Shown here one piece after another: positions 44,400 through 56,593 of a stretch of DNA of 64,000 nucleotides. The translations under genes and the position numbers were made by a program. The notes beneath the pieces are model-generated. The model did no database searches. It had not been told where the DNA came from and saw only the letters and a list, made by a program, of their open reading frames with translations. Positions within the stretch are counted from its first letter, which is position 1. Each line of letters starts with the position of its first letter. This stretch comes from Megalobrama amblycephala (Eukaryota > Chordata > Actinopteri > Cypriniformes > Xenocyprididae), in the NCBI RefSeq assembly GCF_018812025.1, contig NC_063057.1, positions 21,561,138 to 21,625,137 of the forward strand, read 5' to 3'.

Positions 44400-47300
44400 A
44401 TTGAGATGACTTGTCTGTGTTTGTATAAACACCCTGTCCAGTCATGGCTGAAGGCACACTGTTCTGTTGTGTGACAGTGTACTGCAATAACTGTTATGTG
44501 TTTTAATTTCATTCTAATGAATAAAAGTTTATATTGAATGGATTGTGTTTTAGGGGACATGTAAAATCTCCTAGATGCTTCCACATGCACTTTAAACTTT
44601 CAGCATATTTCCAGTGGTTACACAAATGAACCCCAAACACTTGAACGTTATTAAGCACTCTCCAAAGGACACACTACAGCTCATAGTTTGAGGAATCTCA
44701 AATATACTGATCTCTGCTAACTTTGATATATTGTAACAGGTAGAGCTCAAAAGGTTCCACATGATGGAGCAGCCTACTGAACAAACTACAAGTCAGTGTT
44801 TCACTTCAAATGAAGTTTGGAGATAAGAATCCTTTTTACATAAAGACATATGATTCGAGTGTTGTCCAAACATGTGGTGCTGAACATGCACGGTTCCATT
44901 GTGTGCCATTCTAGCTTCTAAGTGTTTTGATTTATTTTTAATGAATCAATGTTCAAGTTTAAGAAGTTTCTGAAAACTCCAGAGTTTACAAAAACAATTT
45001 GAAGATGTTTGTGCATCATTTAGAGAACTTCTGTTTGCAGTTCTTACTCCTTGAAGTTTCAATATCTTTTTCATTTGCAGCACAGATTGACCTAAAATGG
45101 TGTTGTCATTATCAAGCTCTCTTTAAAAGACATACCACACCATATAGTTTGACTATGGTCATATCTTCTGGGTTCTGCTGATTTTTGTATGGTAACATAT
45201 TGTGTTCAATACATTTTACAAGGGAAAACACAAGGTTTCAGAACATGCTGTAAGTTCTTCCTTGTAGCCTACTGAACGTACTACAGGCCAATGTTTCAAC
45301 TCAGCTGAAGTTTAGAGATGGTCATTTTCATTTAAATATGCCTGTGGCTGACACGGTAGAGTTTCACCTAAGACCTTCAATAGATATTAATGGTTAAAAA
45401 CATTGCATTTGTATGTTTATTCACTGGAATGAATAAAGATTTTAAAGTACACACTACACCTCACAGTTTGACTGTGGACATATATAAACAGTTAATTTGA
45501 CTATGTGATTATTGGGCATATAGAGCTCAATATAATTTTATGGTGGAACAGGTTGTTTTACAGTTATTGGTAATGTAATTCTTTCACTTCACTGAATATA
45601 CTACAGGTAAAAGTTGCACTTCAGATGAACTTGGCTGTGTTCATTTTTAACTAGACTTATCTAGACTTAAGTTTGCATGACATGGCTGCAGTTCATTGTG
45701 CTGAAACTAATATTTAAGCTGCGTGCCAGTGTATTAAAATAACAAGTTAAAGTGGTTTAATTTTTTTATAAGCCTGAATTTGTTTCTATATTTTTCCCCA
45801 AAACATTTATCAGAAACAACATTACAGCCCTTGTGTGCAAAAAAGAATAAAACTTACATCTTGAAGTTGCACTACCTGCACCTTGAAGTTTAAATATCTT
45901 TTTATCTTTTAATCTTTTATGCACAGATTGACCCAAAATCACTAAATCATTATCAACACCCTCTAAAGGACATACTACATCTCCAAATTTGGGGATTGTC
46001 CCATCTGCTGAAGTCTGCTGACTTTGATAAACAGTAACATAAAGCAACCAATAATTTGTACAATATGGACCAGAAATGTTCAGAACATGCTAGAATGTCT
46101 TCCTTGTAGCCTACTGAACATCCCACAGGCCAATGTTTCAACTCAGCTGAAGTCTGGAGATCCACAGTCAGCATCTGACATGGTACAGTTTTACCTTACA
46201 ACTTCAAAATATTTTCAATAAATTAGACAGTTTCCTTTTAATTGACTTTGAAATAATGTAGCATACTCTAAAGTACACATTACACCTTATAGCTTGGGTA
46301 TGGCCATTGTTTGAAAAAAAGAGACTTGTCTATGTTTTATGGACATGTTGATGTCCATGCAAATGGTACTGAATGTACTTAAATAACTTCATGCTTTGAC
46401 TTGTTTTTAATTAACAAACATTTAGGTTTTGATAGTTTTTCTCTGGTTTACACAAAAAGATAGCACTGGTTTAAAAAATCCTAAGCGTGGCTTGAAGAAT
46501 GTATAAAATCTCCTAGATGTTCTTACCTGCACCTTGGTGACTCGGTATCTTTCCAGTGGTTACACAAATGAACCCCAAACCACTTGAACATCATCAAGCA
46601 CTCTCCAAAAGACACACTACAGCTCATAGTTTGGGTATGGTCATATCTACTGAGTTTCATTGACTTTGATATATGATAACATATAAAACTCAATAGTTTT
46701 ATCATGATACAACAGAAAGCTTCAGAACAGAATTTCTTTCTTTCTCACAGCCTAGTGAACAAACTACAACTCGGCTAACTTATGGGACGATGAACCTGTT
46801 TTAATTAATTCATGATCCAGTCCATGTTATATGGGAGCTGTCCACACGTGTGGTGCTGAATGTCAGTTCTGCTCTGCTCCAATGTATTGAAATAACTTTT
46901 TCTTTGTTTTAAATGTCTTTTAAAACATTTCTTTAAAAAAATCTGGCCATATGTGTATTTTGTAACATGTATCATCCTTAAGTTGCACCATTAAGTTGTC
47001 TATCTTCAAGTTTCAACATTTTTTCAGTCATTGCATTGGTTGACCCCAAAAACTTTATCATTGTGAAGCACCCTCTAAAGAAAACAATACATCTGGTAGG
47101 GATTGTTATATCTGCAGAATTCTTCTGACTTTGATATTCTGTATATAGCATGAATATAGCACTCAATAGATTTTACAAGATGGAACAGAAATATTAAGAA
47201 AATGCATGAATTTCTTCCTTGTACCCTATTGAACATACTACAGGTCAATGTTTTACCTCAGATTATATTTGGAGATGCTCATTGTTATAAAGCCATGACA

Positions 47301-47630
47301 GTATCTGACATTTTCATCTTAAAACTTCAGTATCTTTTTAATGATTACACAGATTGGCCTTAAATGAGTTTGACATTATGAAGCATACTTTAAAGTACAC
47401 ACTACATGATCATGCTTAATAGGGTTACTTGACTTATAATAATAAGGTAATATATGGAGCGCGATACCTTTCACAAGGTGGAACAGGTTGTTTCAAAATT
47501 GTTTGTAATGTCTTTTTATAACCTTACTGGATATACTCCAGAAAATGTGTTGCACATTAACAGATTACACATTCACATTAAATGTCTCACATATTAACAG
47601 TTATTTTCAATGCATGGGCTGGGTTGTGTC
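44400..47630 (+). repeat. Array of diverged 300-500-bp monomers, forward arm of a foldback structure
   Basis: A shared core (CACACTACAGCTCATAGTTTG or variants, then an ATATCTGCTGA-like and a CTTTGATAT-like block) recurs near 44680, 45140, 45450, 45970, 46275, 46615, 47085 and 47400. By surrounding sequence I distinguish three subtypes in the order A-B-C-B-C-A-B-C. Type A has CCAGTGGTTACACAAATGAA and a TGTGGTGCTGAA block; types B and C have AATATCTTTT and GCCTACTGAACATACTACAG variants. None has a significant open frame. The opposite arm lies at 47640-49660. Confidence 0.8.
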
Positions 47631-47710
47631 TTTATTAACAGGTTTATCATCTTCAGACTTCAGCTGATGTGAAACTGTGACTTATAGTAGATATGACCAT
47701 ACCCAAACTA

Positions 47711-48607
47711 TTTTTTCTTTGTTTCTTTTATTTAACCAGGAAGTCTCATTGAGATTTAAATTCTCTTTTACAAGAGAGACCTGGCCAAGGTAACAGCCAA
47801 ACAGTAAGACAATTTTAAAATACAACAGGTACACATTACAACAATATTTAAACACATCTTCTCAACAAAAACAATCACAATCTTCCAGTACTACTCTCTT
47901 TGTAATGCATTTAAATTCACCAATAGACACAAATTTATCCAGTTTTAGATCTTTTTTGCAACTTGTTCCATGCCCAGGGTGCATAATATGAAAAAGCAGT
48001 TTTCCCCAGTTCTGTACAAACTCGAGGTATGTTAAAAAGCAAACACTTGGAAGAGCGTTGCTGGTAATTTCCATAACAAAGACAAAGAAGAGTGCAGAGA
48101 TAAGCTGGAAGTTAATATAATAATAAATAATAAATAAAGCTTATCATCAATCCAAATGCCTAAGTACTTATAAAAAGGTACTCTTTCAATAACTTTACCA
48201 TCAGATGCAAAAATACTAAAATTATCAAGTACTTGTGCCTGAGCTTTTGAAAAAACCATAAACTTTCTTTTCTGTGAATTTAAAATTAATTTTAAACTAA
48301 CCAGAGCATCTTCCAGTGTCTGAAATGCAATCTGAAGCTCTTTCACCGCTTGTGTTATAGATGGAACAAGTGTATAAATAATAGTATCATCAGCATTTTT
48401 TGCTTGAATGTCCTTACCCAAATCATTTATATAAATAGAAAACAAAATAGGTCCTAAAATGGAACCCTGGGGGACCCCTTTAGATATATCAAGAAAATCA
48501 GATTTGAGATCCTCCACATGAACACACTGAGTCCGATCTACCAAATAATTTCTAAACCATTTCAATGTTCCTGGTCTGAAACCAACACTGCTAAGTTTAT
48601 TTATCAG
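47711..48607 (-). mobile_element. 5'-truncated LINE with ACTAT target duplication
   Basis: ACTAT is found on both sides (47707-47711 and about 48608-48612), and the array sequence is continuous across it (CATACCCAAACTAT / ACTATGAGCTGTAGG). On the minus strand, the piece at 48032-48565 encodes GVPQGSILGPILFSIYINDL and the catalytic ADDT, followed by FQTLEDALVSLKLILNSQKR. The 3' tail has CTTGGCCAGGTCTCTCTTG and TCTCAATGAGACTTCC, a common fish LINE tail, and ends in a short A/T run. Only the 3' part of reverse transcriptase remains; clade (L2/CR1/Rex-like) is uncertain. Confidence 0.85.
48032..48565 (-). pseudogene. LINE reverse transcriptase fragment
   Basis: About 150 codons from KWFRNYLVDRTQCVHVED through the SILGP and ADDT motifs to FYKYLGIWIDDKLY. 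The usual FADD box reads NADDT here. The frame ends shortly after at a stop, and the N-terminal endonuclease and fingers are absent. Confidence 0.85.
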
Positions 48608-49660
48608 TAAATCATGACTATGAGCTGTAGGGTGTCTTTTGGAGAGTGCTTAATGACGTTCAAGTGGTTTGGGGTTCATTTGTGTAACCACTGGAAAGAT
48701 ACCGAGTCACCAAGGTGCAGGTAAGAACATCTAGGAGATTTTGTACATTCTCCAAGCCATGCTTAGGATTTTTAAAATGTTTTTGTGCTATCTAGTCAAA
48801 AACCTGAAAAAGCTGACTCCTTAAAATAAATTGAAACAACAATTATTTCAATACATTGGAGCAGAGCAGAACTGTGCACATTCAGCACCACACGTGTGGA
48901 CAGCTCCCATGTAACATGGACTGGATCATGAATTAATTAAAACAGGTTCATCATCCCATAAGTTAGCCGAGTTGTAGTTTGTTCACTAGGCTGTGAGAAA
49001 GAAATTCCAGCATGTTCTGAAGCTTTCTGTTGTATCATGATAAAACTATTGAGCTCTATATGTTATCATATATCAAAGTCAATGAAACTCAGTAGATATG
49101 ACCATACCCAAACTATGAGCTGTAGGGTGTTTTTTGGAGAGTGCTTGATGATGTTCAAGTGGTTTGGGGTTCATTTGTGTAACCACTAAAAATATATGGA
49201 AAGATTAAAGTAATGTGGGCGCATCTAGGAGATGTTGTATGTGATCTAAGTCACAAGTCCAGACACAAACCATTGAAATAAAAAAATATATATATTCTTT
49301 AAAAGGAAATTGGAACAGTTCTCTCAATACACTGGCAGCAGAACTGTGTGCCTTCAGCCATGACTAGACAGCAACAAGTCTTACAAACACAGACAATTCC
49401 AAAAATTGCAATTTACAATTTATTTGTGGTTACACGTTTAACTGCAATATATTCACTAAGGTTAAAGAAAGACATTACGGTCCATTTTAAATCAACCTAT
49501 AACACTAGTTAAAAAGTATGCTGTAGCATTACAAAGTCAAGTGGACTCTGTAGATATGACCATACCCAGACTTTGAGGTTCATTGAAGTGTGCTTGATAA
49601 TGTAAAAGTTATTTAAGGGCAGTATGCATAATCATTAAAAAGATATTGAAGTTATAAACT

Positions 49661-50686
49661 GTACTATGCTGCATTTTCAAACTTTTAATAAAGTATAAAG
49701 TATAAAAAAAATCATAATATTCAGTCATTAATATATTTTAAAAATGAAGATAATCTGATACATTTTTATAACTGAATTCAGTTGTTTCAATCTAAAGCTG
49801 CTGACAAATGGAACAAAAAACAACAAACAAAACAAATAGCATGTTATTAAGACTTCTCTACGATTTACTGTCCAACCATGTGGTGTTGAATGCTTGTGGT
49901 TGTGTTTATCATTCTGATAATAAAAGCATTTAGAGTTTTTACAACGTTTTGGGTTTGGTAGTTTTGATGGGCGACTTATATGATGACAAAAATAGTTGAA
50001 AACCTTAAATACCTAACACATGTACCAGCTGTATAACTCCAAATATTACTATTTTTTAATTGTTGTACAAATTGAATCAAAAGTTGGGTATAGTGGTAAA
50101 GTCACATAGTTCACTTGATTTTGTTCCTCAAGCTGGACATATTTATGTGAACTCAACTAAATAGACTAGATTTGACATTTTCATTATTCTTCTGGATTTT
50201 GGTGGTGTTAAATTTTGGATATTCTCTCTGGAGCATGTTGAATTTGGATTTTAGAGGACTTATAGTTTCCTTTGCTGGTGTTTATAATTTGATGATGTTT
50301 TCAGATAAAAAAAATAAAACAAGTAAAATGGAAAAAGTAGTGTTGTATTCAGTGAAATACAAAAAACACAAAACACTTCAGTTTACATGTTTTTTTATAT
50401 ATATAAACATGGAAACAAAGTAAACATGGTAAAAAACAAAAAAACAAAACATTACATCTGCCACAAAACAGAAAATCAAAAAATGTTCACGAGCACATTG
50501 CACAGGACCATGATTCATCTTCAGGTGGGACCACTATTTTTAGGCATTTAGTGTGAAACCACCTTCTGCATAATTCACACTGTATCTAATAAGAAAATTG
50601 AAAATATGATATTAGAATTTTTTGACCATGTTAGTATTTTTTTTTTTAGAAATTAGTTTTTTTTTCCACATTTGCAGTGTTTCATA
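49661..50686. other. AT-rich interval without recognised genes
   Basis: Short open frames on the plus strand (50172-50423) look like chance frames in AT-rich DNA. No repeats with visible partners in this window. Confidence 0.45.
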
Positions 50687-51082
50687 CAGTATCCCACAGA
50701 AGTGAGTACACCCCTATTTGATTATATCTTTTCATGTGACAACACTGAAGAAATGACACTTTGCTCCAATGTAAAGTAGTGAGTGTACAGCTTGTATAAC
50801 AGTGTAAATTTGCTGTCCCCTCAAAATAACTCAACACACAGCCATTAATGTCTAAACCGCTGGCCACAAAGTATCAATATATTGTGTAGCTACCTTTATT
50901 TTCCAGCACTGCCTTTGCTGGCCACAAAAGTGAGTACACCCCTAAGTGAAAATGTCCAAATTGGGCCCAAAGTGTCAATATTTTGTGCTGCCACCATTAT
51001 TTTCCAGCACTGCCGTAACCCTCTTGGGCATGGAGTCCTTTTCCACTCCTCCATGATGACATCACGGAGCTGGTGGATGTTA

Positions 51083-51645
51083 GTCAAGTCAAGTCAAATT
51101 TATTTATATAGCGCTTTTTACAATTGGTAATTGTTTCAAAGCAGCTTTACATGTTAGAAGCACAGAAAAAAAAGAGAAGTGGTTATAAATAAGCTGTACA
51201 AGCAAGCGTGGTAATATGTAACATATACAAGATGGTGCTACATTAAGCCAATGTCGGCTGACTCCCAGGGGTGGAAAAAAACCCCTAGGAGAAAAACCCA
51301 GCGTGCTAACACTGGGAAAAAAGTCCTAGGAGGGAAAAAACCCCTTGGAAGATATATATAATATATGTAAATGGATATGGAGATCAAAATCTGAATTATA
51401 CATTTTTATTATAGAGATTAAAAATAGATTATATAAAAATATATGTAAGCGGATACGGAGATTAAAAATCTGAATTATAGATGCAGCCAGAACTGGATCT
51501 GTAGGCCCATTGTCTCCTGGGCTACGTTGTAGTCAGGTCCAGACACAGGTTCTCCATCTGATCTGGATACGGCCTGGATCCAGCACCCGGCAAACCTCAG
51601 GATAAGCAGAGAGACTGATATTAGTGTAGATGCCATTCTTATTCT
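51083..51645. mobile_element. Dispersed fish repeat inserted in the Tc1 transposase
   Basis: It starts GTCAAGTCAAGTCAAATTTA, continues TTTATATAGCGCTTTTTACA (a very common fish interspersed repeat), and ends near ATGCCATTCTTATTCT. GATGT(T)A occurs at both junctions, and the Tc1 coding sequence resumes cleanly on each side. Confidence 0.75.
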
Positions 51646-51975
51646 GATGTAGAGACCTTGCGCTCCTCCACCTTTAGATCTGGAGACATTCTTTAGCAAG
51701 GCAGTGGTCGTCTTGGAGGTGTGTTTGGGGTCATTATCATGTTGGAATACTACCCTGTGGCCCAGTCTATGAAGGGAGGAGATCATGCTCTGCTCATTCA
51801 TGGTTCCCTCAATGAACTGTAGCTCCCCAGTGCCGGCAGCACTCATGCAGCCCCAGACCATGACACCCCCACCACCATGCTTGACTGTAAGCAACACTTG
51901 TCTTTGTACTCCTCACCTGGTTGCCACCACACATGCTTAACACCATCTGAACCAATTAAGTTTATCTTGGTCTTT
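51646..51975 (-). pseudogene. Tc1 transposase fragment, catalytic middle part
   Basis: The reading runs from KINLIGSDGVKHVW (first Asp neighbourhood) through KHGGGGVMVWGCMSAAGTGE to VVFQHDNDPKHTSKTTTALL with the second Asp. It then jumps to a late region (EERKVS in another frame), so the Glu-containing segment is deleted. The C-terminal remainder (NIHQLRDVIMEEWKRTP) is at 50905-51082, beyond the inserted repeat. The N-terminal DNA-binding domains are missing. Confidence 0.85.
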
Positions 51976-52323
51976 TGTGGCCAGCGGTTTAGACATTAAT
52001 GGCTGTGTGTTGAGTTATTTTGAGGTGACAGCAAATTTACACTGTTGTACAAGCTGTACACTCACTACTTTACATTGGAGCAAAGTGTCATTTCTTCAGT
52101 GATGTCACATAAAAAGATATAATAAAATATTTACAAAATGTGAGGGATGTACTCACTTCTGTGAGATGCTGTAGTTATTACCATAGGATTTAATATAATG
52201 ATTACCCAAATGCAGGTCTCTAACTTTAAAATAATTGCAGTGTCAAGGGAAAAGTAAACTGTAATTCTGAGTACAATACAAGAAACTACAACAGTACTTT
52301 CATAATTGTTTTGAAAATAATAC

Positions 52324-53560
52324 CTGATGCCAGCAAAATATCTTTTGCCACCTGCCATCTACAGTTGTACATCCACTCCTCTGAGGGATCGATAGTGATG
52401 CTCTTAGGGATGTTAGGGAAGTTCTCCACCACCTCTTTTGCCATCTAGAGAGACAGCAGTAAACAGTACAATGAAAAACACAAAGTTGCAACACATTCAT
52501 GTACACCTTTTTTCTCCCGTTACCTGCATCACAATCACCACAGCTCACACTATATTCCTAAAGTGTGTTAGGTATTGTGCCAGCCTTCCATTTTATGTTG
52601 ATCCAATCCTCTCTTGCATTTTGTTCCTTTCTCATTTTGAAGTATTCACTAAAGTTGGACAAATACATGGAATCAGTTTTGTGACATTCTTTCAAAGTTT
52701 TATGATGTATCTGAATAGTCACAGGTTGTTGGAAAAAAAAACAAACAAGGAAATGTACCCAAATCTGCGACATGCATGTGAAGCTTCCTCAGTTTCCATG
52801 GCAACACATTGAGGGTCAAGCACAAAGATTGTTTCAGATTTAGCATGCAGATACTAGGATAAAGAAACAATACATTATTATTGTTCTTCTTCTTCTAATT
52901 ATTATTATTATTTATGCTAGTAATAATAATAAAACAATGTCCTTCTTACATAAGTATTTAGATTGATTAATACGCTATGGAATATAATGCAACAGTATGT
53001 CTTGTTTATTTTTTTTACTTACAATAAACTTCCAGTGCACATTCTTTATGTTTACAAAAGTAATCGCCCCATCGTATTTCGTAAGTTGACCTGTTTCATA
53101 AAAGGATCGAAATTGAATCAGTTATTTTTGCATAGATGTAAAGGCTTAAAAAAAAAGTTCTGGAATTACTTACTGTTCATAAACCTTGTCTTATCATCTG
53201 CTCCTCCGTGCCATGCAGAATTACATCTGTTGTGAAGTGGCTTAGCTGATATAGTGGAGTAGTTGATCCCTTTGCATTAAGAATGTTTCAGATGTAACTC
53301 TCTATAGCCTGAATCCATCAAGTACAAAAAGATGGCAATATTGACAGTAAAATTACCCAGATTCTGTCCAAAATGCTATACTGTCTTACTAGTACATAAA
53401 GTAGCTATTGTCATAATTAGCATACCTCTCCAAATATCCATTTATGGGGCTTCAATGTTTGAAATGTTCGATGATGGAATAAGAACTCGCAATTTTCATT
53501 TGAGTCCTGCACAATAGCTACAAGTAGCTCTGTCGGCTTCTTTGTCCACAGCATCTTAAC
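52324..53560 (-). pseudogene. Ulp1/SENP-like (C48) cysteine protease exons of a transposon gene
   Basis: Six exons with good splice sites can be followed on the minus strand: 53560-53426 (ending LKPHKWIFGE), 53304-53174, 53090-53023 (NIKNVHWKFI, catalytic His), 52853-about 52740 (ETIFVLDPQC, catalytic Asp), 52710-52524 (ending in SCG, catalytic Cys) and 52444-52324 (AKEVVENFPNIPKS). The HW, D and SCG order is that of C48 peptidases. Lesions are a stop early in the 53304 exon, a stop before SVSCG and a 1-base loss right after SCG. Such proteases cut SUMO-type conjugates and are carried by several DNA transposon groups. The exons follow the transposase at 53684-56260 in the same orientation and likely belong to the same gene. 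Confidence 0.7.
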
Positions 53561-53683
53561 CTACAATGACAAACTTGAATAATTTTTCTTAAATTAAATA
53601 TTACAATTAACATTTCTTTCTGCTTGTGTAACTGCACAGTTCTTTTTGGGGTAATTTATTGAATGTAATATTATTATTCTTAC

Positions 53684-56260
53684 TTCTTTCTCTGGAAGAA
53701 TTTCTTCTGAAGGAACATTACAGTGATCATGTGTTAATCCTTGTTCCTCTCTCTTCTGAGTTGCTGGAGGTAGAGGAGTTGTGTGTCTTTTTTTGGTCTT
53801 TTTTTGTGGGGGACTGGCACTGTGTGTGGATCAGAGTAGAACTTGGATTTCCTAGCCAGGAATCTTGCCTCTTTCCTCTATCATGTCTCAGTGGGGTCAC
53901 TAACATTCATTGGTGGTGCAGGCTTGAGCAGTAAACCTTGGGAAAGGTTGTGCTGGATTACATCTGGCTTGCAAGGATGGGTGCATTATCCTGATGAATG
54001 TACCTGGTGTCATTTTTTTCCTTTTAGCCATAATGGAGTGCTTGACGATGCCAAACCATTTCTCCACATGGCAATTGGTGTCCCTTGTCTTGTCGGTCAC
54101 TTGGCTTGTCACGCTGGAGGCATGTCTTTTCAGATCACCCAGAAGCAAGCCACTCCACACTGGAAAAATTCCAATATAATTGTCAAAAAGGAAGTTGAGG
54201 GTTCCCTGGACAGAAGTACAGATTATCTTCTGAGATGTCATGTGTGTCCTCTGCTCCCTAGCCTCTTCCAACACCTTCTGAAAATAAGAAGTGAAACGTG
54301 AACTGCCCATGATTGTTTTTACTTGTTTTTTTTTCTTCTACGTCCCACTTGCTTTCCTCCAGTTCATTTTCATCAGAGGGTTTGTTGGATATTTTGATAA
54401 TTGACTCCAAAAGAACAACACTTTCCTCAACACTTTTTGTGTAATTTGGAGTTGTTAGGATGGTGCAAAATGGTCTGAAGATATGTGTGGCTTCAGGCAT
54501 GGTGCTTGCATTTTGGATTCTGGCAAAGCAGAATGTTGTAAATTCTACGAGGCCCTTGTCTTCTGTGTGCCTGAGCATTGCATGACGAACTGCTTTCAAA
54601 ACATGGGCAGAGCACATATGCAAAATGGTGAATGGTTTCAAATCCTCTGGTAAAGTTGACATTTTCCTTGTTAAACGCAAGGAAGACACTGTGCATCAGT
54701 GCCCAGCTATAGTCCGTTTCCACCTGCGAGATGTGCACTTGTGTGTATCTTGAGAGATGAAGTGCAAACTAGGGATGTCCCGATCACGTTTTTTTGCCCT
54801 CGAGTCCGAGTCCGAGTCATTTGATTTTGAGTATCTACCGATACCGAGTCCCGATCCGATACTTCTATAATACATGGAAAAGAATAAAGAAGAGCGAAAA
54901 AAAAACAGATCCAGGAACAGTGCTTTTCAGGTTTTTCAGGAATCTAACAATCGTTTTCACGTACAGAAAATGGATAAAGTAATCAAATATAAAATATCAC
55001 TGCATATTATCTTTACTGTATAAAATAAATAAAGATGAATCATTATTGAAGTTACAAAAACTATTCAGTCAAGAGCAGTGAGTGATTTCTTTGTTATTTG
55101 TTGTTTGATTTAACATTAAAAACAGGCAGCAGGAATAGTTTTTTTCCCTTTAAGACATGCACGATCCAGTACATATACTGTTACACATGCGCTGTCTTTC
55201 TCGACTAGCCTAATATACGTTCACTTAAGACATAACCGACTATGTTTGCTAGGATACTCGCTAGGACGGGCATGTTGACATAATTTTTTGTATGAATTTG
55301 TCCGCTGAAGCGCAAGACTTGAAAGAGAACTCAGTATTTGCGCGCTGACTGAAATAAGCGTGTGCGCGCTTCGGATGAGCGCACTCAAATCTTCTCACAG
55401 CGCGTTCGAGTTCTCTTTTGCGTCTTGTTCTTGAAGGTTTAAATCAGCAAGTCTTAAATGAGTTAGTTTAAACACAGACAGCAACGTGTGCTGTTCAGGT
55501 CTCACCTGTATCAACACCCGGGTGATGACGGCGTAAATGGACATCAGAGCATACGGCACTCGCAGTTAACAGTTTACAAAGAGTGACTGTTTTGTCCACG
55601 CTTTCTGATTATCGTTGTTGTAACGTTTTGGGCATCCATCGACTGAAACATACATTATTTGAACTCTCTCTGTCTGTTTTCCACGTTGCTATTTTAAACA
55701 AACCATATTAACCAATAGATGCGTCGTCATTCGAGATGGACCGCGGTGCAAGTGCGTACCTAACCGTAAGTGGAGAACCGTAGGGTTCGATTTTTTACTG
55801 AGAACCGTTGCACCCCTAATACATCCGAGTCCTGATCGGGAGGTAACGTCCGATTCCGATCGAGTCTGAAACCACGTGATCGGGCCCGATTTCCGATCAC
55901 GTGATCGGATCTGGACATCCCTAGTGCAAACTGCATTAACCAAAACGTAATGGGGGGAACTGAATGTTCATTCGAAAGCATTTCAGAGACTGGGAGGGGT
56001 GGTGCATACCAACCCCCTCCTGGAAGTGTAAGGGAGTAGTACAGCACTTTTTTGTCTTGATTTAGAATTTTTGAAACCAGTCCCCCAGTGGCATCAAGGT
56101 AGAGGGTCACAGGACACTTTTATCTCAGGTGTTTCACAAGAATACTGATGCCCATTTCTGTGTACAAATGGACCCCCAAAAGGATCCATGCTGAAATGCT
56201 GAATGTATCCTGGCATTTTGAAATAGAATTATTTGAAAAAACAGAGTGTGACACATCCTA
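53684..56260 (-). pseudogene. DDE-type transposase gene of unassigned superfamily, split by a hAT element
   Basis: On the minus strand from about 56260: YTEMGISILVKHL, then VTLYLDATGGLVSKIL (candidate first Asp), LPVSEMLSNEHSVPPITFWL, then the hAT insert. Past it come VHISQVETDYSWALMHSVFL (candidate second Asp), PFTILHMCSAHVLKAV, KGLVEFTTFCFARIQNAST, and in another frame NCHVEKWFGIVKHSIM (candidate Glu). A linker to the donor at 53684 leads into the C48 exons. Frameshifts near 54650, 54300 and 53900 and a stop near 56135 are visible. I recall many such proteins as uncharacterised loci in fish; KDZ- or Mutator-related is possible, but I cannot assign it. Confidence 0.65.
54770..55923. mobile_element. 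hAT-type element with 8-bp duplication GTGCAAAC
   Basis: Ends TAGGGATGTCCCGATCACG and complement TAGGGATGTCCAGATCCGAT; GTGCAAAC is present exactly on both sides (54762-54769, 55924-55931). Internally GAGTCCGAGTCCGAGTC and GTGATCGG blocks are subterminal repeats. No transposase. It interrupts a coding exon: removing it and one copy of the duplication would make the flanking frames continuous. Confidence 0.93.
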
Positions 56261-56593
56261 TGGCACCTTTTAACATTTTAAATTGTTCTCTGATATCTAC
56301 ATAGAGGGTATGTGGCTTTTTTAAGGTCAAAAATTTTCCAGATATGGTTTTACAACTCCATTTACAACCCTACAAATAGACTCTATGCACATACTCTGCT
56401 TACGTATTTCTGGTAGAATCTCAGACCGCGTCTTTACTTCCACTTAGCGCATTCTACAGCGAAGTACTACCGGCAAAACTCATTCATAACATTTCTCATT
56501 CATAAAACAGCGATTTATAATTTAAGTATTATTATATTATATTATATTATTATATTATATTATATTACATTATATTATAGTTAAGCATTACTA
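56261..56593. other. Interval with (ATT/ATATT)n repeat
   Basis: It probably contains the left end of the ISL2EU-like element and the start of its 5' UTR; I could not fix the terminus. A TATTATATTATATTA array occupies 56526-56580. Confidence 0.5.

Larger units (their letters stand above)
47640..49660 (-). repeat. Reverse arm of the foldback structure
   Basis: The same monomers occur in inverted orientation. The stretch 48840-49230 is a close reverse complement of 46500-46900 (shared blocks include ATGATCCAGTCCATGTTA, CCACACGTGTGGTGCTGAA and GTTTGGGTATGGTCATATCT). 49350-49400 is the complement of 44405-44475 (AGTCATGGCTGAAGGCACAC). A LINE copy interrupts it at 47711-48607. Confidence 0.8.
50687..52171 (-). 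mobile_element. Tc1-like transposon with about 190-bp TIRs, deleted and interrupted
   Basis: TA-flanked ends CAGTATCCCACAGAAGTGAG and complement CAGCATCTCACAGAAGTGAG. The TIRs share long blocks such as TAAATTTGCTGTC and GCCATTAATGTCTAAACCGC. The transposase on the minus strand lacks its N-terminus and the catalytic Glu region, and a 560-bp dispersed repeat has landed within it. Confidence 0.92.

Noticed and set aside
50172..50423. 83-codon plus-strand frame with hydrophobic start
   Set aside because: AT-rich, low-complexity, starts at a codon with no support and lacks similarity to anything I know.
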